64,000 bases of DNA, taken from assembly GCA_019639175.1 (NCBI GenBank), contig JAHBSK010000002.1:434001-498000 (forward strand), read 5' to 3'. Shown in pieces: positions 18,168 through 26,732 of this stretch. The DNA comes from Acidobacteriota bacterium. GTDB lineage: Bacteria > Acidobacteriota > Blastocatellia > Pyrinomonadales > Pyrinomonadaceae. Position 1 is the stretch's first letter; each line of letters starts with the position of its first letter. The notes under the pieces were generated by a model that saw only the letters and a program-made list of their open reading frames with translations, was not told where the DNA came from and searched no databases. A program made the translations under genes and the position numbers.

Positions 18168-20015
18168 TCAATTTTCGGCCTTTTTCCCAAGTTCACGCTG
18201 CCTTTCGTAATGTTCAGCGACGTTCATTGCCGCGTGAGAGCCGATGTGAACTGCCAGTTCTTCGGGAGCGGCTTTCGCGATCCTTTCTATCGAGCCGAAA
18301 TGTTTGAGCAAAAGTTTTTTCCTTTTTTCGCCAATGCCCGGAATTGCCGAAAGTTCTGATGTGAAATCACGCTTTTCACGCCGTTTCCGGTGAAATTCGA
18401 CCGCGGTCTTGTGGGTTTCCTCGCGTATCTGCAGTATCAGCCGAAAGGCGAGAGAGTTTCGGTCATATTTTATCGGCCTGTCCTCGCGGCCGTGGACGAT
18501 GAGGTGTGAGATCTCGTTATGCCGACGCGGTGGTTTTACAAGTCCGACCAGCATTATCTGTTCCAGATCGAGTTCCCTCATTGCGTCGGCTGCGGCGGCG
18601 ACCTGTCCTTTGCCGCCATCGATGAAAATGAGTTCGGGCAGGCGTCCGCCTTCTTCCATCATTCTGCGGTAACGGCGGAAAACAGCTTCGCGCATCGAGG
18701 CAAAATCATTTGCTCCTTCGACGCCTTTTATAATGAATCTGCGGTACAGATGCCTTGCCGGTTTGGCGTTCTCAAATACGACAATGCCTGCCACGTTCTC
18801 AGAGCCGGAGATATTTGAAATGTCGAAAGATTCGATCCTTTCGGGGAAATATGAAAGCTCCAGTATCTCCTGCAATTCTTCAAGCAATCTTTCCGAATCG
18901 GGTTTCAGAACGCGGAATCGCCTTTCAAACGCAAGTTTTGCGTTGGTCTCAACCAGCGTGATGAGGTCTTTTTTCTGTCCGCGTTTCGGGTCAAGTATCC
19001 TGACCTTGCGCCCGCGTCTTTCGGTCAGCAGTTTTTCAAGTGGTTGGCGATCCTCAAAATCAACGGGAACATTGATCTCCAGCGGGACAAAATCCGTCGT
19101 GTAATACTGCGTCAGCACCTCGCCGAGAAAGTCCGAAGCGTCGAACTCATCGCCTTCGGGCAGGTCTTCCCAAAAGAACTCGCGGCGTCCGACGATGCGG
19201 CCTTCACGCATTGTGAAAAGCTGAAGAGCGAGCTTTTCGTCCTCGCGGTAATAGCCGAAAATGTCGATGTCGCGGTCAGCGGTTATCGCCATTTTTTGCT
19301 TATCTGAAAGAGCAAGAACGGTTTGGTGCAGGTCGCGAAATTTTGCCGCGAGTTCAAATTTATTCTCTTCGGCGTACTTCCACATCCGCTCTTTCAGATC
19401 ATCGGCAAGTTCTTTATTCCTGCCTTCGAGCAGCGTTTTTACGTCACGCGCGGCCTCGGCATACTCGTCCTGAGTGCAAAGTCCCTTGACGCACGGGCCG
19501 AGGCATCTTTTCAGGTGATATTCCAGACACGGACGCGGCAATCTGCCGTCTATTTCTATCTCACACGTTCTTAGCTGAAACGTCCGGTTGATGACATTCA
19601 GCGTTTTTCGAGCAAGCGTGGCCGGAAGGAACGGCCCGTAATAGCTGGAGCCGTCACGGACGATGCGGCGTGTTATGACGACCTTTGGAAAAGGTTCATT
19701 CGTCAGCTTCAGGTGCGGATACTGCTTGTCGTCCTTGAGCATGACGTTGAAGCGCGGTTTGTGCTTCTTGATCAGATTGGATTCAAGAACGAGAGCCTCG
19801 ACCTCGCTGTCAACGACGATGAACTCAAAATCAGCGATCTGCCGCGCAAGCTGCTGAGTTTTGTAATCAAGATGTCTGCTGGACTGGAAATACTGGCGAA
19901 CGCGGTTGCGAAGATTTTTCGCCTTGCCGACATAGAGGATCTTTCCCGCCGCATTCTTGTGGATATAAATACCCGCGGCGGTTGGAAGCCTTTTGAGTTT
20001 TTCGGCGAGATCCAT
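18168..20015 (-). CDS. uvrC: UvrABC excinuclease subunit C
   Basis: Makes the dual incisions in nucleotide excision repair. The 615-residue protein has all domains in order: GIY-YIG nuclease (AGIYIHKNAAGKILYVGKAKNLRNRV, near 14-40), a UVR helix pair (about 200-235) for UvrB contact, the RNase-H-like second nuclease with FDISNISGSENVAGIVVFENAKP and FIDGGKGQ, and a C-terminal helix-hairpin-helix pair (LSAIPGIGEKRKKLLLKHFGSIERIAKA). A Cys cluster lies near residues 148-165 (CLEYHLKRCLGPCVKGLC), as in many UvrC proteins. Probably transcribed on its own or after the GT2 gene 97 bp upstream. Confidence 0.97.
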   Translation of the reverse strand: MDLAEKLKRLPTAAGIYIHKNAAGKILYVGKAKNLRNRVRQYFQSSRHLDYKTQQLARQIADFEFIVVDSEVEALVLESNLIKKHKPRFNVMLKDDKQYPHLKLTNEPFPKVVITRRIVRDGSSYYGPFLPATLARKTLNVINRTFQLRTCEIEIDGRLPRPCLEYHLKRCLGPCVKGLCTQDEYAEAARDVKTLLEGRNKELADDLKERMWKYAEENKFELAAKFRDLHQTVLALSDKQKMAITADRDIDIFGYYREDEKLALQLFTMREGRIVGRREFFWEDLPEGDEFDASDFLGEVLTQYYTTDFVPLEINVPVDFEDRQPLEKLLTERRGRKVRILDPKRGQKKDLITLVETNAKLAFERRFRVLKPDSERLLEELQEILELSYFPERIESFDISNISGSENVAGIVVFENAKPARHLYRRFIIKGVEGANDFASMREAVFRRYRRMMEEGGRLPELIFIDGGKGQVAAAADAMRELDLEQIMLVGLVKPPRRHNEISHLIVHGREDRPIKYDRNSLAFRLILQIREETHKTAVEFHRKRREKRDFTSELSAIPGIGEKRKKLLLKHFGSIERIAKAAPEELAVHIGSHAAMNVAEHYERQRELGKKAEN

Positions 20016-20112
20016 TACCTAAATTCTATCGCAATGGACGTTGGCAATGAAATATCGCGAGCTTTGGCTTGGTGATGTGTTTGTATAAGAAAGGAAATTT
20101 CGTGACCGGCGG

Positions 20113-21528
20113 TTATGCTTTCGGCATACTTGGAGCGGATTCATTAGTGTCTGACCACGAACCGCTTCTCGGCATTGCTCCCCATTTTGATTTGGTTCTC
20201 AATATCCATTTTACTGTGCCTTCGAGCCGCCAGAACGAATTGAGCTGTCTGTAACCGAAATTTTCAACAAGCGCTCCCGTTATCAGCGTCAGGAAACTTC
20301 GTGTTCCTGAATATGTGCGAAACGTCAGTTCCTCGATCAGGATCGCGCCGACCGAGAGCAGGAAGCCGGTGCCGACGGACAGCATCAGAAAAGCGACGAC
20401 GCCTTCCCAACTGACGACGCCGACCGCATAGCAGAGGATAAAGAAAACAAGTCCGAATATCTCTATCATTGGGCTTATGCCCTCAAGAAAAAGCAGAAAG
20501 GGGAATGACATCCAGCCGACACCTTTTCCTTTGGGATGAAAAAGCAGCTTTTTATTCTCGAACAGGCAGTCAAAAAGGCCTCGCTGCCACCGGACGCGTT
20601 GTTTGCGCAGCACGTTGAATGTTTCGGGAGCTTCTGTCCAACAAACCGGATCGGCGACAAAATCGACGCGATAAGGCAGACCGTTCAGCCGAAAATGACG
20701 ATGAAGCCGCAGGACAAGATCCATGTCCTCGCCAAGCGAACTGTGGCTGTATCCGCCGACCTGTATCACCGCCTCTTTGTTGAAAAGCCCGAACGCTCCT
20801 GAAATGAGCGGCAGCGAATCAAGATGATTCCAACCGACGCGGCTGGTCAGGAACGCCCGCGAATATTCAAGAACCTGAAACAGGCCAAGCCATGTTTTCG
20901 GCAGGCCGACGCGCGACAGCATTCCGCCTTTGACGCCGCATCCGTTAAGTATCCGCACGTGGCCGCCGACGCCGACCGTGTTTGGATTGAGCAGAAACGG
21001 CTGTACAAGCAGGGTCAGGCAATCGCGGTTGAGGATGGTGTCGGAATCAAGCGGCATAAACAGCCCATATTTGGCGCCGTTGATGCCCGCGTTCGAAGCG
21101 TCTGCCTTACAGCCGCCGTTCTCCTTGTCTATCATTCTTAGGTTGGCGTATCGCCGCGACTGATAAACTGTTCGGACAGGTTTGTGTTCGATCCGCCGAC
21201 GAAACGCCGTCGGCACCGCGACCATGTCAAATTCATCGATCATCACCTCGATCGTCCGGTCGGTTGAGCCGTCATTGACCACAAGTATCTCAAATTCATA
21301 GTAGTCAAGCTGGAGCAATGCACGAACGGTCGGTATGATGACCGTTTCTTCATTGAAAGCCGTCACGATAAGGGAAATGGGCGGTTCAAAACCGCTTTGA
21401 CGGCGAGGAAGACGATGTATGGTTCGCTTGCGGATGAATCGCGGCAAAACGGCCAGAGATATGGCCGTGAGCAGCAGATAAGTGCCGTTCAGCGCAATAA
21501 AATAGCCCAAAAAGAACCATTCGGTCAT
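20113..21528 (-). CDS. Membrane glycosyltransferase family 2 (polysaccharide-synthase type)
   Basis: A 471-residue processive-type GT2. An N-terminal membrane helix is followed by the GT-A domain: PISLIVTAFNEE, VVNDGSTD, DSDT in FMPLDSDTIL, GEDMDLVLRLH and RKQRVRWQRG, the Q/RxxRW motif of cellulose, hyaluronan and PNAG synthases; three to four C-terminal helices follow. It would polymerise a sugar nucleotide at the inner membrane. The start overlaps the stop of the HEAT-protein gene (ATGA), the last junction of a four-gene operon with a receiver protein and a YaiO beta-barrel. An in-frame start 33 bases upstream is less likely because of this overlap. Confidence 0.92.
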   Translation of the reverse strand: MTEWFFLGYFIALNGTYLLLTAISLAVLPRFIRKRTIHRLPRRQSGFEPPISLIVTAFNEETVIIPTVRALLQLDYYEFEILVVNDGSTDRTIEVMIDEFDMVAVPTAFRRRIEHKPVRTVYQSRRYANLRMIDKENGGCKADASNAGINGAKYGLFMPLDSDTILNRDCLTLLVQPFLLNPNTVGVGGHVRILNGCGVKGGMLSRVGLPKTWLGLFQVLEYSRAFLTSRVGWNHLDSLPLISGAFGLFNKEAVIQVGGYSHSSLGEDMDLVLRLHRHFRLNGLPYRVDFVADPVCWTEAPETFNVLRKQRVRWQRGLFDCLFENKKLLFHPKGKGVGWMSFPFLLFLEGISPMIEIFGLVFFILCYAVGVVSWEGVVAFLMLSVGTGFLLSVGAILIEELTFRTYSGTRSFLTLITGALVENFGYRQLNSFWRLEGTVKWILRTKSKWGAMPRSGSWSDTNESAPSMPKA

Positions 21529-22652
21529 TTGGACAATGCCAGTGAACTCGGCTTCAAGCATAACAGCTCCATCTCGGCTTCCACCTGCATCAGAATGTCG
21601 CGGGCGAACTCATTGGGAAGCGTCGTCGTGAGTTCCTTCACCCTTGCCGTCGTTACCGAAGGCATCTGAACCAGTGTACTGGCCGCCCGGTAACGCACCC
21701 ACCAATCGGTGTCGTTCAGGGCCTCTATCAATATGGGAATGTCGTCCATGTGTCCAAAACGCCCGAGGGTCAAAACGGCCTGCAGCCTGACCTCCCAGCG
21801 GTCATCGTGCGCGAGTTCCCTGATGCGCGGCAGCGAGCCTTCGTCGTGTAAAAGCCTGAGACACGCTATCAGCACTTCCTTCTCGCCGCTTTCGTTCACG
21901 ATCTTTTCGACAAGGCCTTCGTGATCGGCGACGTGCGTAAATGCCAGATACGAAATAAGCCGCGACATTTGCCTTTCTTCAAGTCTGGCGTCGTAGTATT
22001 CGCCGACGAGCGAGGCCAAAGGGATCGACAGGTCATCAGCATCCTTTTCCTTCAAAACATCGGCGACGAATATCGGCGACCAGTCCTTTCGCTCCGCGAT
22101 CATTCGCAGGTCGGCGGTAAAGCAGGTCTCACAGCCGAGCCGCATCACCGCACGCCACGCCCAAGACGAAACGACCGGATCGGGATCATCAGCATAAGGA
22201 CGCAGAACCTCATAAGACCCCGGGCCGCGGAGGTTGCCGAGAGTGTTAATGGCCAACAGGCGTCTGTCGAGGCGTTGTCCCCGAAGCATTTTCAGGACAC
22301 CGTCAAAAAGGCCGAGTTCGCGGATAAGCTCGTTCAGCCCCGCCTTTGCCTCGCCGGCAAGCGATTCCTGCAGGTAATTCCACTCCTGAAGAAAACAGGC
22401 GACGTCATCTTCGCCGGAAAGTACCGGCAGATCGTCGGCTGTGGCAGTTACCGGGCGGACGGGAAATTCGGTGGCACGGAACAAAAACTCCTCGACATCG
22501 TTTGAGACCTTTTCGCGCCGGAGCGAAGCTGACGTTGCCATGGAACGCAGAACCAGCATTGTAAAAAGGCAAAGCAGGCTGATCATTGCAAAAGAAAAGC
22601 CCGTCCACCACGCGATCTGAATCGCCGTGTTAAAAGCGAATACGTGTGCCAA
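21525..22652 (-). CDS. Membrane-anchored HEAT-repeat protein
   Basis: A protein of about 375 residues with one N-terminal membrane helix (AWWTGFSFAMISLLCLFTMLVL) and a long cytosolic region of HEAT-type repeats (RRLLAINTLGNLRGPGSYEVLRPYADDPDPVVSSWAWRAVMRLG; ELAHDDRWEVRLQAVLTLGRFGHMDDIPILIEALNDTDWWVRYRAASTLVQM). The start is TTG 22652: GGAGG lies eight bases upstream and the start falls inside the end of the YaiO gene (23-base overlap); the frame stays open further up but only in the shadow of that gene. It probably acts as a scaffold for the GT2 whose start it overlaps. Confidence 0.85.
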   Translation of the reverse strand: MAHVFAFNTAIQIAWWTGFSFAMISLLCLFTMLVLRSMATSASLRREKVSNDVEEFLFRATEFPVRPVTATADDLPVLSGEDDVACFLQEWNYLQESLAGEAKAGLNELIRELGLFDGVLKMLRGQRLDRRLLAINTLGNLRGPGSYEVLRPYADDPDPVVSSWAWRAVMRLGCETCFTADLRMIAERKDWSPIFVADVLKEKDADDLSIPLASLVGEYYDARLEERQMSRLISYLAFTHVADHEGLVEKIVNESGEKEVLIACLRLLHDEGSLPRIRELAHDDRWEVRLQAVLTLGRFGHMDDIPILIEALNDTDWWVRYRAASTLVQMPSVTTARVKELTTTLPNEFARDILMQVEAEMELLCLKPSSLALSK

Positions 22653-23472
22653 CGTTGACGCCTCCGCGGTAATAGATGTCGCCCTGACGATGCAGCCATC
22701 CGTCCACATTGATGCCGATATTTTTCGTGACCCAGAACCTGCCCGAAACGCTTGTGCTCCAGGTGTTGTTACGAAGAATCCCAATGCCCGGCCCGAGGTT
22801 CTCATGCTCTCGGCCCCACGAGAACGATGTGCCGATGCTGTTGACCCTTTCGCCGAAATAGCGGTTGTATTGGATGCGATGCGACGGGGCCGTTCCGGCG
22901 TTTGAAAGATCGGTCAGATAAAGCGTGTATGCCGCGCGGTTGTTGCCCCAGTATTTTTCCATCAGGCCGTAAACGCTTGTTGCCTTTACAGCGGTATTGT
23001 AAGAGGTATAGCGGCTGCCGGCGTGGGCGACGTAACCTTTTCCAAGGTCTTTTTCGATCTCGCCCATGACGGAAAATTTACCGACGAACTTGTTTGTCGG
23101 GCTGTACATCCCTTCGGCCGTGAACGCCCACTTGTTTTCAAAGCGGCGGTACATTCCGGCAATGAACTCCTGATCGCGCATGGTTCGCCGCTCGCTGACG
23201 CGATATGTTCCCCAGAGTATCTGCTGCCGTCCGGTGCGGCGTTCGACCGTGACGGCGGCTGTCCGCCACGTTCCGTAACCTTTGGAAAGCTGTTCCTGAG
23301 AATACTGGAGCAGCATCTCCCATTTGTGCGGATCTTCTTTCTCTTCCGGATCTGAGACCGAGGTCTTGGTGACGGGATCATTGTCTGACGAAGTGCCTTC
23401 GGCAGGGCCGTCCTGTGCAAGGCCCGCAGAGGTGAACGATAATAGTAAAAGCAAAAGGATAAATGATCTCAT
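22630..23472 (-). CDS. yaiO: YaiO-family outer-membrane beta-barrel protein
   Basis: A 280-residue outer-membrane protein. A Sec signal peptide (about 1-19, ending LAQ) and an acidic linker lead to a beta-barrel of alternating strands rich in Tyr and Gly (GYGTWRTAAVTVERRTGRQQILWGTYRVSERR; FGERVNSIGTSFSWGREHEN) ending in a terminal Phe (GGVNVGTRIRF), the signature used by the barrel-assembly machinery. In E. coli, yaiO lies close to the glycosyltransferase gene yaiP; here too a GT2 gene follows. A role as glycan exporter or surface component is inferred. Confidence 0.85.
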   Translation of the reverse strand: MRSFILLLLLLSFTSAGLAQDGPAEGTSSDNDPVTKTSVSDPEEKEDPHKWEMLLQYSQEQLSKGYGTWRTAAVTVERRTGRQQILWGTYRVSERRTMRDQEFIAGMYRRFENKWAFTAEGMYSPTNKFVGKFSVMGEIEKDLGKGYVAHAGSRYTSYNTAVKATSVYGLMEKYWGNNRAAYTLYLTDLSNAGTAPSHRIQYNRYFGERVNSIGTSFSWGREHENLGPGIGILRNNTWSTSVSGRFWVTKNIGINVDGWLHRQGDIYYRGGVNVGTRIRF

Positions 23473-23493
23473 TGTGTTTAAGACTTGAAATGC

Positions 23494-23889
23494 TTATGCC
23501 ATGAGCCGGTTCATTCTTACCATTAGCTCGGCTGGTTTGAAGGGTTTTGTCACATAGTCATTTGCTCCGGCCTCAAAGGCACGTACAATATTGTCTTCGC
23601 TGGAGCGTGATGTGACCATGATGACCGGAACACGGTTCCAGCCCCTTTGCGACCTTATTTTTGACAGCACCTCAAAGCCGTCGGCAAAGGGCATCATGAT
23701 GTCCAAAAGGACCATTTTCGGGGGCTTGATGGTTGCAAGGCTCTCGATGGCGACACGTCCGTCGGGAAGGATCTCGACATCGAAACCGCGTTGGGTGAGC
23801 CAGTATCGGAGAAGGCGGGCAATTGCCTGATCGTCCTCAATAACCAACACGAGGTTATTGCGAGCGGGCACAGAAATCTTCTTGGCCAT
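23494..23889 (-). CDS. Stand-alone response regulator receiver domain
   Basis: A 131-residue CheY-like protein with only a receiver domain. The acidic pocket (Glu18, Asp19, Asp20), phospho-acceptor Asp63 (VLLDIMMP), Thr93 and Lys115 (TKPF) are all present, so it can be phosphorylated. There is no output domain, so it must act through protein contact. It is first in the operon with YaiO (21 bp downstream), HEAT protein and GT2, and probably controls the activity of that apparatus. No histidine kinase gene is in the window. Confidence 0.93.
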   Translation of the reverse strand: MAKKISVPARNNLVLVIEDDQAIARLLRYWLTQRGFDVEILPDGRVAIESLATIKPPKMVLLDIMMPFADGFEVLSKIRSQRGWNRVPVIMVTSRSSEDNIVRAFEAGANDYVTKPFKPAELMVRMNRLMA

Positions 23890-24031
23890 AAATGATGGAT
23901 GGTCTGGATCGCTATTCTAAATTTTTAAAGGGAGTTCGGGGAACGGGAAAGACATTGATCCCTTTTGGAAGGGTGAGAGAATTTTATTCTGCCATATTTT
24001 TTCGAGAAAGGGAACACTTATTATTGCCTTT

Positions 24032-24970
24032 ATGGAAACTTTTATTACGACCGATCCGGTAAAGGCCGCCGAGTTCATCCGGCAAGGCCGCTTGACCGCA
24101 TTTCCGACCGAAACGGTTTACGGCCTCGGAGCGAACGCCTTTGACGATGACGCGGTTTTAAGGATATTTGCCGCGAAAGGCCGTCCGGCTGATAATCCGC
24201 TGATCGTACACGTTGTTTCGCTGGAGCAGATAAATGAGATCGTCGCGGAACTTTCCGATCACGCCCGGCTTTTTATTGAAAGATTCTTTCCGGGGCCGCT
24301 TACCGTCGTTGCCGTTTCGTCAGGGAAAGTTGCGCGGGCCGCAACGGCCGGACTCGACACTGTGGCGTTTAGAATGCCTGCGGGCAGGATAGCACAGGAA
24401 CTTATAAAGGCCGCCGGTGTTCCTTTGGTCGCGCCGTCCGCGAATGTTTCGGGCAAACCCAGCCCGACGACGTGGCAGGCCGTTCTGGAAGACATGGACG
24501 GCAAGATCGACTGCCTCCTGCAAGGCGAGCCGACCGAGATCGGGCTGGAGTCAACGGTCGTGGATTGCACAGGCGATGTTCCGATTCTGCTTCGAGCCGG
24601 TGCGGTGTCGCTCGACGAACTACGAACGGTCGTACCGGAAACGCTTGACGGCACCGGCATGTTGTCGTCTGCTCCGCGAAGTCCGGGAATGAAGCACCGG
24701 CATTATTCGCCTGCTGCCGCCGTCAGGTTCTATAAAGACAACAAAAGTGTTGAAGCCGGACGAAGATCAGCTTTCATTGGGCTGGAGCGTCCCGAAGACA
24801 ATTTCGAGAAACTTATGATCGCCGGTTCTATGGAAGAATATGCTCGTGAATTGTTCGAGTTCTTCAGGGAATGTGACCGTATCGGCATCGACGTTATCTA
24901 TTGCCAGCCTGTGAGTACTGACGGCATCGGAGCGGCATTGATGGACCGAATAAAACGAGCAGCGGAGTAA
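24032..24970 (+). CDS. sua5: Threonylcarbamoyl-AMP synthase (Sua5/YrdC-YwlC, two-domain form)
   Basis: Makes threonylcarbamoyl-AMP from threonine, bicarbonate and ATP for the t6A37 modification of tRNAs that read ANN codons. The 312-residue length is that of the long Sua5 form: a YrdC domain (about 1-205; PTETVYGLGANAFDDDAVLRIFAAKGRPADNPLIVHV, VAPSANVSGKPSPT, ESTVVDCTG) joined by the conserved SPGMKHRHYSPAA linker to a C-terminal Sua5 domain. Its partner TsaD begins at 63798 in this window. It converges with the GT39 gene across a tandem heptamer array. Confidence 0.95.
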   Translation: METFITTDPVKAAEFIRQGRLTAFPTETVYGLGANAFDDDAVLRIFAAKGRPADNPLIVHVVSLEQINEIVAELSDHARLFIERFFPGPLTVVAVSSGKVARAATAGLDTVAFRMPAGRIAQELIKAAGVPLVAPSANVSGKPSPTTWQAVLEDMDGKIDCLLQGEPTEIGLESTVVDCTGDVPILLRAGAVSLDELRTVVPETLDGTGMLSSAPRSPGMKHRHYSPAAAVRFYKDNKSVEAGRRSAFIGLERPEDNFEKLMIAGSMEEYARELFEFFRECDRIGIDVIYCQPVSTDGIGAALMDRIKRAAE

Positions 24971-25011
24971 CGGCGAATAGGTCAGAACCGGGAGCGGTAG
25001 CGACCGGGTTT

Positions 25012-25130
25012 CAAATTCCAAATTCCAAATTCCAAATTCCAGATTCCAGATTCCAGATTCCAGATTCCAGATTCCAGATTCCAAAGACCAAAGACCAAAG
25101 ACCAAAGCCCAAAACCCAAAACCCCAAGCC
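25012..25130. repeat. Tandem heptanucleotide repeat array
   Basis: About ten head-to-tail units of seven bases, first CCAAATT then CCAGATT, followed by CCAAAGA units and a degenerate CCAAAAC/CCCCAAGC tail. It fills the gap between the convergent sua5 and GT39 genes. Such arrays change length by slippage. No stem or protein-coding sense is apparent. Confidence 0.9.
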
Positions 25131-25131
25131 C

Positions 25132-26661
25132 CTATTCCATCCCTTCCACCGCCGCCAAAGCATAATCGCCGCCGCGCGAAATGACCTTTATATCAAGGCG
25201 GGCAAAGTTTTCCAGATGATGCAGATGTTCCTGGCGCACGATCACCATTTGCGGTTCGTCTTTTTCTCTGATGACAGCGGCAAGTTCGTCCGGTGTTGAG
25301 AAACGCCGTTGCGTCCCGTCCGCATTCCTCAATATACGGCCCGGAGCGTAAAACTCCATATTGTGAGAGATGGTCATAAATCCGGCGACCTTTTGCGATG
25401 AATAACCCGCGTCGGCGGCGTCACGAAACATGTGTCGGACAGAGTCAGTTTCGGCAAATCTAGGCAAAGCGAACTGGAGCAATGCCAATACTACGACAAA
25501 AGTCGCCAGGGCAAGACTCTTAACAATGTTGTCACGCAAAGGCGAGCGTCTGGCGTAAAACCAGGCCGTCAGCGCAGCTAGGATCATTGCTCCCGGAACG
25601 GCAGGCAGAATATATCCCGGCAGTTTCGATCCCGAAAAGGAAAAGAAAACGAGCGGCACGGCAAGCCACGCAAAGCCAAATTTGAGAGCTGACCCGATAT
25701 GCGTATTCGAACCATCAGTATCCGCATCGGCCTCTGCTTTTTGTCCAAAGCCCGCGATGATTTCCTTGAAAGAACGCCACAAACCGACAAAAAAGAATGG
25801 TATCCACGGTATCGTCATCAGCGGCAGCACCCAAAAGAAGAAATGGAACGGCTGCGGATGCTTGTATTTGTTCGAGGTATAGCGTTGGAAATGATGCTGA
25901 ACAAAAAACTCGTCAATGAACTCCCATCCGTGCCGCAGATACATTGGCAGATACCACGTTGAAAGCACGAGGATCGAAACAGGAATTCCCCAAAACAGGC
26001 TGATGATGAATTGCCTTTCCGGCAGACGCAGCGACAGCAGATAATAAAAACCGACTATCGCGAAAGGGAACACAAATCCGACCAGTCCTTTTGCCAGCAC
26101 CGACACGCCCATGAAAACGTAAAATGCCAGCAAACCCAAAACTCTGCTTTTTGTCCCCGCAGCCGAGCGGTCAAAGACGAAAAATCCGGTCATCGCCGCG
26201 GCAATAGGAAACGTCAGCGTTATGTCAAAACTTGCTCCGCGTGCGAACACCAAAAACCCAAGTGTCGATGCCGCGACAAGCCCGAAATAATTCGCAGCAC
26301 GCCGCTGCTGTTCAGAGAATGTGAACCGCCCGACGATCCAAAGGCAAGCGACAATGCCGAGGCCGAACAGAGCAGGGCCAAACCGGGCGGCAAATTCATT
26401 GACGCCAAAGACGTTAAAGAACGCTATCTCCATCCAATAGAGCAATGCCGGTTTTTCAAACCAATGATGGCCGCCAAGCGTCGGTGTGATCCAATCAGAA
26501 CGCTCGAACATCTCACGCGCGACCTGTGCGTAACGCGGTTCATCAGGCCCGAGCAGCGGTATCGTCAGCCCGAAAAAGTAAACAAAAACGGTGAGCGCGG
26601 CAAAACCGATCCAGAAATAACGCGAATTTAACAGCCGGTTTAACTTTTCCATCTTTGTCAT
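25132..26661 (-). CDS. Glycosyltransferase family 39 membrane protein (ArnT/PMT-like)
   Basis: A 509-residue inner-membrane protein with about ten to twelve hydrophobic helices. The first periplasmic loop holds the acidic pair in LLGPDEPRYAQVAREM, and GGHHWFEKPALLYWMEIAFF follows, as in ArnT and related lipid-phosphate-sugar transferases. These enzymes move a sugar from a polyprenyl-phosphate carrier to lipid A, another glycolipid or protein at the outer face of the inner membrane. The acceptor here is unknown. The C-terminal periplasmic tail is short. It is divergent from the Gfo/Idh/MocA gene. Confidence 0.9.
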   Translation of the reverse strand: MTKMEKLNRLLNSRYFWIGFAALTVFVYFFGLTIPLLGPDEPRYAQVAREMFERSDWITPTLGGHHWFEKPALLYWMEIAFFNVFGVNEFAARFGPALFGLGIVACLWIVGRFTFSEQQRRAANYFGLVAASTLGFLVFARGASFDITLTFPIAAAMTGFFVFDRSAAGTKSRVLGLLAFYVFMGVSVLAKGLVGFVFPFAIVGFYYLLSLRLPERQFIISLFWGIPVSILVLSTWYLPMYLRHGWEFIDEFFVQHHFQRYTSNKYKHPQPFHFFFWVLPLMTIPWIPFFFVGLWRSFKEIIAGFGQKAEADADTDGSNTHIGSALKFGFAWLAVPLVFFSFSGSKLPGYILPAVPGAMILAALTAWFYARRSPLRDNIVKSLALATFVVVLALLQFALPRFAETDSVRHMFRDAADAGYSSQKVAGFMTISHNMEFYAPGRILRNADGTQRRFSTPDELAAVIREKDEPQMVIVRQEHLHHLENFARLDIKVISRGGDYALAAVEGME

Positions 26662-26732
26662 TTGCCCTGTCTTGGCCGAAAATAGTGTAAAACCAAGTAT
26701 TACTGAAATTTAAGCCTGAGACAATCTGACAA

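Noticed and set aside
24767..25105. Minus-strand frame running through the heptamer array
   Set aside because: Its protein is a repeat of a seven-base unit (GIWNLES pattern) and overlaps sua5; it is produced by the tandem repeat.
25012..25130. Heptamer array considered as a CRISPR-like array
   Set aside because: Units are seven bases with no spacers of constant length, and no cas genes are present.
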